The notes under the pieces: generated by a model | What the model saw: the letters and a program-made list of their open reading frames with translations, nothing else | Databases searched by the model: none | What the model was told of the DNA's origin: nothing | From: an uncultured Eubacteriales bacterium | GTDB lineage: Bacteria > Bacillota > Clostridia > Oscillospirales > Oscillospiraceae | Assembly: GCA_900555665.1 (NCBI GenBank) | Contig: USLX01000011.1 | Span: forward strand, 1-26,639 | Direction: 5' to 3' | Length of the DNA: 26,639 bases | Shown here: positions 21,312 through 26,639 of the stretch, piece after piece | Position numbering within the stretch: the stretch's first letter is position 1 | Layout: each line of letters starts with the position of its first letter | Translations under genes and position numbers: made by a program

Positions 21312-22004
21312 ATGGAAATTTTGACAGAGAGAATGACGGGCTTTGCACGGGAGAATGTCCGGGCGGTGGTATTTGACCTCGATGGGACGCTGCTGGACAC
21401 GGTGCGCGATCTCGGGACGGCGGCGAATATGACGCTGGCGCATTTCGGCCTTCCGCAGCATCCGCTGGAGGCCTATCAGACCATGATCGGCAACGGGCTG
21501 CTGATGCTCTATCGCCGGGCGGCCCCCGCGGGGACGGATGAGGCGACGGTGGAGGCGCTGCGCGACTATGGCCGGGACTATTACCGCGAACACTGCACCG
21601 GGCTGACACGGGTCTACGCCGGCGTTCCGGCGCTGCTGCGTGGACTGGCGGCGCGGGGGATTGCGCTCGGGATGGTGACGAACAAGACCGAGGCGACAGC
21701 CAAGCGCGTCATGGCGCACTATTTTCCGGATGTTCCGTTCCGCTTCATCTGGGGCAACAATGGCATCCGGCCGCTCAAGCCTGCAACCGATGCGGGCGGA
21801 CTGCTTTTGCAGGAGCTCGGGCTGGAGCCCGGTCAGGTGGCCTTCGTCGGCGATGGAGACACGGACATGGAGTTTGCGTCGAAGATGGGCTTTTGGGCGC
21901 TTGGGGCGTGCTGGGGCTACCGGCCGCGGGAGGTGCTCGCGGAGCATGGCGCAGATGCGCTGCTGAATACGGCAGCAGAATTGGAAGCGCTGCTTCTTGG
22001 ATAA
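21312..22004 (+). CDS. gph: HAD-family phosphatase, phosphoglycolate phosphatase-like
   Basis: This 230-residue haloacid dehalogenase-superfamily hydrolase resembles phosphoglycolate phosphatase. Motif I is FDLDGTLLDT (nucleophile D22, D24), motif II VTNKTEA (T123), motif III Lys156 in LKPATD, and motif IV GDGDTDMEFA (D181, D185). A helical cap (residues about 31-105) sits between motifs I and II. Many HAD phosphatases have broad substrate range, so phosphoglycolate is only the closest family label. The ATG at 21312 follows GGGGA; a second in-frame ATG at 21333 is possible and would remove seven residues without affecting the motifs. The gene stands alone between repeat-rich flanks. Confidence 0.88.
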   Translation: MEILTERMTGFARENVRAVVFDLDGTLLDTVRDLGTAANMTLAHFGLPQHPLEAYQTMIGNGLLMLYRRAAPAGTDEATVEALRDYGRDYYREHCTGLTRVYAGVPALLRGLAARGIALGMVTNKTEATAKRVMAHYFPDVPFRFIWGNNGIRPLKPATDAGGLLLQELGLEPGQVAFVGDGDTDMEFASKMGFWALGACWGYRPREVLAEHGADALLNTAAELEALLLG

Positions 22005-22025
22005 TCAAAAACAGGCATGGCGCAG

Positions 22026-22142
22026 GCCGGCCAGGGTGTATTCTTCCAACTCACGATGTGACCGGCAGCGAGGGATTTTTGCGTTGAGCAAGACATTTTT
22101 TCGCAGAAATACCGACGTATTTCAACACACCCCAGGAAGGCC
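22026..22142. other. Folded segment in the 3' region after the HAD gene
   Basis: In the 359 bases between the HAD gene and the next gene, this stretch can form a nested fold: GGCC (22026-22029) with GGCC (22139-22142), GGGTGT (22034-22039) with ACACCC (22127-22132), and an inner hairpin GAAATAC-CGAC-GTATTTC (22106-22123). T-rich patches (GGATTTTTGCG, ACATTTTTTCGC) mark it off from the GC-rich surroundings. It has no ribosome binding site or coding signature. It may be a 3' UTR structure or a small RNA; the strand is not certain. From 22212 to about 22300 I see nothing definable. Confidence 0.4.
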
Positions 22143-22181
22143 TCAGCGGAACCGTGCGGCATAGGAAAAACGTGTTTTTGG

Positions 22182-22211
22182 AGGCCCCGGCTGCGCCGGG
22201 GCCTTTTCTTT
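22182..22211 (+). terminator. Rho-independent terminator before the ruv operon
   Basis: AGGCCCCGGC (22182-22191) pairs with GCCGGGGCCT (22195-22204), a 10 bp stem with a TGC loop, followed by TTTTCTTT. It ends transcription from the HAD gene or from an RNA encoded after it. Confidence 0.88.
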
Positions 22212-22302
22212 CGATGTGCGGCCCGGCCATTGATGGGGAAGGCGCGCAGGACGGCGATATGGGCGGCTGAGGCGGCAGGCTTGTGGCGGGGAAAAGTTTT
22301 GC

Positions 22303-22331
22303 TGTTCATTTGTTGGAATTTATGATATAAT
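22303..22331 (+). promoter_or_regulatory. Promoter of the ruv-glmM operon
   Basis: A perfect -10 box TATAAT (22326-22331) has a weak -35 TGTTCA (22303-22308) at 17 bp. It lies just before the small membrane protein gene that opens the ruv operon. No SOS (LexA) box of the Firmicutes type was recognised near it. Confidence 0.6.
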
Positions 22332-22363
22332 CAATAAAGTATGTGAAAAAATGAGGGATGGAC

Positions 22364-22540
22364 ATGCGGGAAGAGCATTCAACGGAGCGGTTGGACTATA
22401 CCAGCGCGCAGGAGCAGGAGGAAAAGCCGCACTACACGCCGCGGCCCAGGTTTCACAGGGTGATGGCCTGGATTCTGGCAGGCGTGGTGCTCTTCGCGTT
22501 CCTCGGGACCTGCTATTGGCTGGCGTTTGGGAGATTCTGA
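22364..22540 (+). CDS. Small single-pass membrane protein, function unknown
   Basis: This 58-residue protein has a charged, glutamate-rich N-terminal half (EEHSTERLDY, then EQEEKPHY), a short PRPRFHR basic patch, one membrane helix (about residues 33-54, WILAGVVLFAFLGTCYWLAF) and almost no tail. I do not recognise a family. An ATG at 22358 is in frame, but ATG 22364 has GAGGG six bases before it and is preferred. Its stop TGA is immediately followed by the ruvC ATG, so the two must be translated together, which supports it being a real gene. The orientation is likely N-terminus inside, by the positive-inside rule. Confidence 0.7.
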   Translation: MREEHSTERLDYTSAQEQEEKPHYTPRPRFHRVMAWILAGVVLFAFLGTCYWLAFGRF

Positions 22541-23041
22541 ATGATCATTCTGGGAATCGATCCGGGCTACGCAACGACGGGCTTTGCCGTGGTCTTCTCT
22601 GACCGGGGCGCTCTGAAACTGCTCAACTACGGCACGATCACGACGCCGACGACGCTGACATTTCCACAGCGGCTCGAGATGCTCTATGACGATATGGCGC
22701 AGCTGCTGGAGACCGTGAAGCCGGAGGCCGTTGCGGTCGAGGAACTGTTTTGGGGCAACAACGTGACGACCGGCATCGGCGTGAGCCATGGGCGGGGCGT
22801 CATTTTGCTGGCAATCCAGAAATCGGGCGTGCCGCTCTTTGAATATACGCCAAATCAGGTCAAACAGGCCGTCGTCGGCTACGGCGGCGCACAAAAGCAC
22901 CAGGTGATGGATATGACGCGGCGGCTTTTGCACATGGAGAAGGTGGCCAGGCCGGATGATGCGGCGGACGCGATTGCCATTGCGCTCTGCCACGCGCGCT
23001 CGTCCACGTCGCTGCTGCATCAGAAAGGGTATCTCGGATAG
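22541..23041 (+). CDS. ruvC: Crossover junction endodeoxyribonuclease RuvC
   Basis: RuvC cuts Holliday junctions after RuvAB branch migration in homologous recombination. The 166-residue protein has the RNase H-like fold with the four acidic catalytic residues in place: D7 in GIDPG, E67/E68 in VEELFW, and D140 and D143 in RPDDAADAIAIAL. The conserved stretch GRGVILLAIQKSGVPLFEYTPNQVK is also typical. It starts directly after the stop of the small membrane protein gene, with no separate ribosome binding site other than purine-rich GGGAGA in the preceding gene end. ruvA follows after 11 bases. Confidence 0.96.
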   Translation: MIILGIDPGYATTGFAVVFSDRGALKLLNYGTITTPTTLTFPQRLEMLYDDMAQLLETVKPEAVAVEELFWGNNVTTGIGVSHGRGVILLAIQKSGVPLFEYTPNQVKQAVVGYGGAQKHQVMDMTRRLLHMEKVARPDDAADAIAIALCHARSSTSLLHQKGYLG

Positions 23042-23052
23042 GAGAGGGGCAT

Positions 23053-23655
23053 ATGTTTTATTATTTGAGTGGAATTCTGGCCCTCGTCGACGCAAATCTT
23101 GCGGTCATCGACTGCGGCGGTGTCGGCTATGCGTGCCACACGACAAACTATACGCTGGCGAAATTGCAGCTCGGAAAACCCGCCAAGCTCTTCACCTACT
23201 GCGGCATCAAGGAGGACGCTTTTGACATCTACGGCTTTTCCACACGGGAGGAGCTGAACTGCTTCCGCCAGCTGATCTCGGTGTCCGGGGTGGGGCCGAA
23301 GGCGGCGCTGGCAATCCTCTCGGTCGTGAGCCCGGATCAGTTCACGCTGGCGATTATGACGCAGGACGTCAAGACACTGACAATGGCAGCGGGCGTGGGG
23401 AAAAAGCTGGCACAGCGGGTGCTTTTGGAGCTGAAGGACAAGATTGCAGGCAGCCAGCTGGAACTCAACGGCGCGGAAATTGCAGGCGCACAGCCTGCGC
23501 TGCGCGGCGGAAAAACTGCGGAGGCAACGGCGGCGCTGGCCAGCCTCGGCTATTCCCAGGCCGAGATCGGCGCAGCGCTGAAGGGCATTGACGTCGAGGC
23601 GCTGAGCGTGGAAGAAGTGGTGCGGCAGGCGCTGCGGGCGATGGTATCAAAGTAA
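23053..23655 (+). CDS. ruvA: Holliday junction branch migration protein RuvA
   Basis: RuvA binds the Holliday junction as a tetramer and loads the RuvB motor. The 200-residue protein has an N-terminal OB fold (MFYYLSGILALVDANLAVID), helix-hairpin-helix motifs in the middle (LISVSGVGPKAALAIL and AAGVGKKLAQRVLLELKDKI), a flexible linker rich in alanine, and a C-terminal UBA-like domain that contacts RuvB (EATAALASLGYSQAEIGAAL). Family length is normal. The start follows AGGAGAGGGG, which begins at the ruvC stop. ruvB starts 12 bases after its end. Confidence 0.96.
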   Translation: MFYYLSGILALVDANLAVIDCGGVGYACHTTNYTLAKLQLGKPAKLFTYCGIKEDAFDIYGFSTREELNCFRQLISVSGVGPKAALAILSVVSPDQFTLAIMTQDVKTLTMAAGVGKKLAQRVLLELKDKIAGSQLELNGAEIAGAQPALRGGKTAEATAALASLGYSQAEIGAALKGIDVEALSVEEVVRQALRAMVSK

Positions 23656-23667
23656 GGAGGGGCGGAA

Positions 23668-24711
23668 ATGAGCCTTGATTTTTCGCAGGAATACGAAGCC
23701 CCGATTGTGACGACCAGCCTCACGCCGCAGGACGATGGAGAAATCAGTCTTCGCCCCCGTACACTGGCGGATTATACGGGCCAGGAGAAGGCAAAGGGAA
23801 ACCTTGCCGTCTACATTGAGGCTGCGCGGCGGCGGAGCGAGCCGCTAGACCACGTTTTGCTCTACGGCCCGCCGGGCCTCGGCAAAACGACGCTGGCCGG
23901 TGTCATCGCCAACGAGATGGGCGTCAATCTGCGCGTCACGTCCGGCCCGGCCATTGAAAAGGCAGGCGACCTCGCCGCGCTGCTGACGAATCTGTCAGCG
24001 GGCGACATTCTGTTCATCGATGAAATTCATCGGCTGAATCGGTCGGTCGAGGAAATTTTATATCCGGCGATGGAGGACTATGCCATCGACATCATCATCG
24101 GCAAGGGCCCATCGGCAAACTCCATTCGCCTGGATTTGCCGCGCTTTACGCTCATCGGCGCAACGACGCGCGCGGGACAGCTGTCGAGTCCGCTGCGCGA
24201 CCGGTTTGGAGTGCAGCTCCGGCTGGAGCTCTATACGAAGGAAGAGCTGGCGCGGATCGTGACGCGCTCGGCGGCGCTGCTCGGCATTGAGATCGACCCG
24301 CAGGGCGCACTGGAGATCGCCTCGCGCTCGCGCGGGACGCCGCGTATCGCCAACCGGATGCTGCGCCGCGTGCGCGACTTTGCCGACATCTACCACGACA
24401 GCGTCATCACGCGCGAGGCCGCGGATCATGCGCTCGCGCAGCTCGAGGTTGACAAGCTCGGTCTCGACGCGATTGACCGGCGGATGCTGACGGCGATTAT
24501 CCGCAACTACGGCGGCGGGCCGGTCGGCCTCGAGACGCTGGCCGCGACAATCGGTGAGGAGGCCGTCACGCTCGAGGACGTCTATGAGCCGTATCTGCTG
24601 CAGATCGGCTTCCTCTCGCGGACACCGCGCGGCCGCTGCGTCACGCAGCTGGCCTACGACCATCTGCATATTGCAAATCCCAATGCTCCGCAGGAGCAGC
24701 TATCGTTTTGA
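23668..24711 (+). CDS. ruvB: Holliday junction branch migration helicase RuvB
   Basis: RuvB is the AAA+ ATPase that forms hexameric rings on either side of RuvA and drives branch migration. The 347-residue protein shows Walker A YGPPGLGKTT (Lys73), Walker B LFIDEIHRLN (D118, E119), sensor 1 LIGATTRAG, the sensor 2 segment RGTPRIANRMLRRVRDFAD, and the C-terminal winged helix with LETLAATIGEE and IGFLSRTPRGR. AAGGAGG overlaps the ruvA stop codon. It is followed closely by glmM (17 bases), an unusual downstream partner compared with queA or tgt. Confidence 0.97.
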   Translation: MSLDFSQEYEAPIVTTSLTPQDDGEISLRPRTLADYTGQEKAKGNLAVYIEAARRRSEPLDHVLLYGPPGLGKTTLAGVIANEMGVNLRVTSGPAIEKAGDLAALLTNLSAGDILFIDEIHRLNRSVEEILYPAMEDYAIDIIIGKGPSANSIRLDLPRFTLIGATTRAGQLSSPLRDRFGVQLRLELYTKEELARIVTRSAALLGIEIDPQGALEIASRSRGTPRIANRMLRRVRDFADIYHDSVITREAADHALAQLEVDKLGLDAIDRRMLTAIIRNYGGGPVGLETLAATIGEEAVTLEDVYEPYLLQIGFLSRTPRGRCVTQLAYDHLHIANPNAPQEQLSF

Positions 24712-24728
24712 AATAAGGAGTTCATTTC

Positions 24729-26087
24729 ATGAGTAAATTATTCGGCACGGACGGCATCCGCGGTGTCGCCAATGAGACGCTGGACACCAAACTCGCCTAT
24801 CGCATCGGGCAGGCGACGGCCATTTCCCTGCAGGACGGCACAGGGCGGAAGCCGACCGTCGTCATTGGAAAGGACACAAGAATCTCATCCGACATGCTCG
24901 AGGCGGCGCTGACCGCCGGGCTGACGGCCTGCGGCTGCAACGTTGTGACGCTCGGCGTCATCCCGACGCCGGCAGTTGCATATTTGACGGTTCAGCTCCA
25001 TGCAGACGCGGGCGCGGTGATCTCTGCGTCGCACAATCCGTATGAGCACAACGGCATCAAGCTGTTTTCCCGCGAGGGCTTCAAGCTGAGCGACGCGCTG
25101 GAGGCGCAGATCGAAGATCTGATTTTGCAGCCCGGCGAGCTGCCGGTCAAGTCGCACGGCAAGCTCGGGCAAGTGACAAATGGCGCGGCGCTGAAGGAGA
25201 AATATCTCGAGCATCTTGCGTCGACGGTTGGGGAGCTCTCCGGTCTGCGCGTGCTGATTGACTGCGCGAACGGCGCGGCCTCCGCGACGGCGCGGGAGCT
25301 GTTCTCCCGCTTTGACCTTGATGTGACGATCCTCAACGACGAGCCGAACGGCGTGAACATCAACGCAAACTGCGGCTCGACGCATCTCGGGGGGCTGCAG
25401 AAGGGCGTTGTGGAGGGGCATTATGATCTCGGCCTCGCGTTCGACGGCGATGCGGATCGGTGCCTCGCGGTCGACGAGCTGGGCCGTGAGGTCGACGGCG
25501 ACCACATCATGGCCATCTGCGCCGACACGCTGGTTGCGCAGAACAAGCTGCAAGGCGGCGGGTTCGTGGCGACGGTGATGTCCAATATTGGGTTACATAA
25601 GTACTGCGAAGCGGAAGGGCTGCGGCTGCTTTGCGCGGCAGTCGGCGACCGGAATGTGCTGGAGCTGATGCAGAAGGAGGGGATGGTGCTCGGCGGCGAG
25701 CAGTCGGGCCACATCATCTTCCTCGAGCATATGACGACCGGCGACGGGCAGCTCGCGGCGCTGCAGTTTTTGGCGATTGTGCAGCAGTCCGGCAAAAAGG
25801 TCAGCGAGCTGAGCGACAGGATCGTCAGCTATCCGCAGATCCTGCGCAATGTCCGTGTGAACACGAACGAGGAAAAGACGGCCATCATGGAGAGCCCGGC
25901 CCTGCGTGAGGCGATCGGCAAGGCCGAGGAAGAGCTGGCCGGAAACGGCCGCGTCCTCATTCGTCCGTCCGGAACAGAGCCGCTCATCCGCGTGATGGTG
26001 GAGGCCGGAAAATCGGACACGGCAGAGACCGTTACGGCGTTTTTGACGGAGACCGTCGAAAATCTACAAAAATTTCTCAGCAAATAA
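24729..26087 (+). CDS. glmM: Phosphoglucosamine mutase GlmM
   Basis: GlmM converts glucosamine-6-phosphate to glucosamine-1-phosphate on the way to UDP-GlcNAc, the substrate of MurA and MurG encoded at the start of this window. The 452-residue protein has the N-terminal FGTDGIRGVANE, the phosphoserine loop ISASHNPYEHNGIK (S101), the metal-binding DGDADR motif, the sugar-binding loop GGEQSGHIIF, and the C-terminal phosphate-binding RPSGTEPLIRVM. These are all expected for the bacterial phosphoglucosamine mutase. AATAAGGAG precedes the ATG. It is the last gene of the ruv operon; no clear terminator is seen directly after it. Confidence 0.97.
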   Translation: MSKLFGTDGIRGVANETLDTKLAYRIGQATAISLQDGTGRKPTVVIGKDTRISSDMLEAALTAGLTACGCNVVTLGVIPTPAVAYLTVQLHADAGAVISASHNPYEHNGIKLFSREGFKLSDALEAQIEDLILQPGELPVKSHGKLGQVTNGAALKEKYLEHLASTVGELSGLRVLIDCANGAASATARELFSRFDLDVTILNDEPNGVNINANCGSTHLGGLQKGVVEGHYDLGLAFDGDADRCLAVDELGREVDGDHIMAICADTLVAQNKLQGGGFVATVMSNIGLHKYCEAEGLRLLCAAVGDRNVLELMQKEGMVLGGEQSGHIIFLEHMTTGDGQLAALQFLAIVQQSGKKVSELSDRIVSYPQILRNVRVNTNEEKTAIMESPALREAIGKAEEELAGNGRVLIRPSGTEPLIRVMVEAGKSDTAETVTAFLTETVENLQKFLSK

Positions 26088-26105
26088 AATAAGTTTTGTT
26101 TGCTA

Positions 26106-26134
26106 TTGACAAATCTGAATTTTCTGCATATAAT
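26106..26134 (+). promoter_or_regulatory. Perfect consensus promoter
   Basis: TTGACA (26106-26111) and TATAAT (26129-26134) are exactly 17 bp apart, the only fully consensus promoter seen in this window. Transcription would start at about 26140-26141. Such strength suggests an abundant RNA or protein product. Confidence 0.9.
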
Positions 26135-26139
26135 ATTCA

Positions 26140-26351
26140 AAGTAAGGAAATCGTGCGGCACGAAAATGCGGCCGGCGCGGCTTCCTGTGAATCCGCCTGC
26201 TTGAATCTTTTTGTTCCAGTTGTCTCTCTTTTTTGAAGGGCCCGGTCAAGATCACAAGGCGTTTCCCGGCGCATCCAGCCCAGCGGCTGATGGCATACAA
26301 TACCCTGTTCTGGCGCATCGCCGCAAGTCTCAGGGCAAATCAATTACTTTC
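26140..26351 (+). ncRNA. Folded small RNA or long structured leader, 6S-like candidate
   Basis: The predicted transcript starts at the first base of a closing stem: AAAGTAA (26139-26145) pairs with TTACTTT (26344-26350). Inside it TGCGGC (26154-26159) pairs with GCCGCA (26320-26325) and ATGCG (26166-26170) with CGCAT (26314-26318). The result is a long rod of about 210 bases with internal bulges, the general shape and size of 6S RNA. No T-rich terminator follows, and the zinc-ribbon gene begins 22 bases later, so it could instead be a structured 5' leader. A competing hairpin TCGTG-CGG-CACGA (26151-26163) uses the same bases. Confidence 0.4.
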
Positions 26352-26372
26352 GCAAAAGAGAGGTAAAATGGA

Positions 26373-26639
26373 ATGTACGAAGACAAGACTTTAGTTTGCA
26401 AAGAGTGTGGCAACGAGTTCGTGTTCACCGCCGGTGAGCAGGAGTTCTACGCAGAGCGTGGCTTCCAGAACGAGCCGCAGCGCTGCAAGGCCTGCCGCGA
26501 CGCCCGCAAGAACGCTACCCGTGGCCCGCGTGAATACTTTACCGCGACCTGCGCGGCCTGCGGCGGCGAAGCCCGTGTTCCGTTCGAGCCGAAGTCCGAT
26601 CGCCCGGTTTACTGCAGCGATTGCTTCGCCCGCATGAAG
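26373..26639 (+). CDS. Zinc-ribbon domain protein, 5' part
   Basis: The frame is open to the end of the window (89 codons), so the gene is cut off. It has two zinc-finger units. The first is a zinc-ribbon of the zf-trcl type: LVCKECGNEFVFTAGEQEFY, then CKACRDARK. The second has CAACGGEARVPF and later YCSDCFARMK. Each unit has paired CxxC motifs, four pairs in all, enough for two zinc sites. The function of this widespread Firmicutes family is not known; binding of RNA or another protein is possible. ATG 26373 is preferred, with AGAGAGG at 26357-26363; an ATG at 26368 is out of frame. The very strong promoter upstream suggests high expression. Confidence 0.85.
   Translation, partial: MYEDKTLVCKECGNEFVFTAGEQEFYAERGFQNEPQRCKACRDARKNATRGPREYFTATCAACGGEARVPFEPKSDRPVYCSDCFARMK

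Noticed and set aside
21917..22309. A 130-codon minus-strand frame in and beyond the end of the HAD gene
   Set aside because: It overlaps the HAD gene, crosses the terminator hairpin and lacks a ribosome binding site. The folded segment is better explained as non-coding.
1..26639. A novel defence or biosynthetic system
   Set aside because: Nearly all genes belong to well-known conserved families. Unrecognised pieces are single small genes or non-coding elements, not a multi-gene module.

Overview
The window looks like a GC-rich Clostridia chromosome (Firmicutes/Bacillota), most likely an Oscillospiraceae/Ruminococcaceae-type gut bacterium. The reasons are the Gram-positive gene content (FtsQ/DivIB-type division protein, TepA-like ClpP homologue next to FtsK/SpoIIIE, YerC, Hsp33, GH25 lysozyme, ECF-type S components), strong purine-rich ribosome binding sites, high GC, and many intergenic hairpin repeats of a kind I associate with that family. 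Genus cannot be fixed from the sequence alone. I see no tRNA or rRNA gene, transposase, phage gene or CRISPR array.

Layout. 1-6008 is part of a division and cell wall (dcw) cluster: mraY (3' end only), ftsW, murG, murA, ftsQ, then ftsZ from its own promoter. 6047-6690 is gene-free and repeat-rich. 6755-9382 is a tightly coupled operon: a YerC/TrpR-like regulator, a methyltransferase, the redox chaperone Hsp33 and a DEDDh exonuclease, closed by a bidirectional terminator. 9454-10771 holds a Crp/Fnr-type regulator divergent from an ECF-like membrane protein, with a palindrome placed where it could act on both. rplS follows with its own promoter and terminator. 11667-14136 carries a divergent pair: a CapA-like membrane-anchored protein (-) and a GH25 muramidase (+). 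14268-15584 carries a TSCPD protein and two YbaK-family deacylases transcribed back to back from promoters that share one -35 hexamer. 15637-21131 runs tepA, uppP, ftsK and an ECF S component. 21312-22004 is a HAD phosphatase. 22364-26087 is an operon of a small membrane protein, ruvC, ruvA, ruvB and glmM. A perfect consensus promoter then drives a long folded leader or small RNA ahead of a zinc-ribbon gene that runs off the window.

How the genes fit together. Much of the window is one theme: building and dividing the cell envelope. MraY and MurG make lipid II, MurA commits UDP-GlcNAc to peptidoglycan, GlmM supplies the precursor of UDP-GlcNAc, UppP recycles the lipid carrier, FtsW polymerises glycan at the septum, FtsQ and FtsZ organise division, FtsK clears DNA from the septum, and the GH25 enzyme cuts the wall. 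RuvABC and FtsK link to chromosome repair and segregation.

The window is mostly conserved housekeeping sequence. The most unusual items are regulatory or structural: the exactly symmetric shared promoter of the two YbaK paralogues (15030-15081), the 6S-like folded RNA or leader at 26140-26351, a possible leader ORF before an ECF S component (20469-20543), a folded segment downstream of the HAD gene, and the chain-of-hairpins repeats. No clearly new multi-gene system was found.
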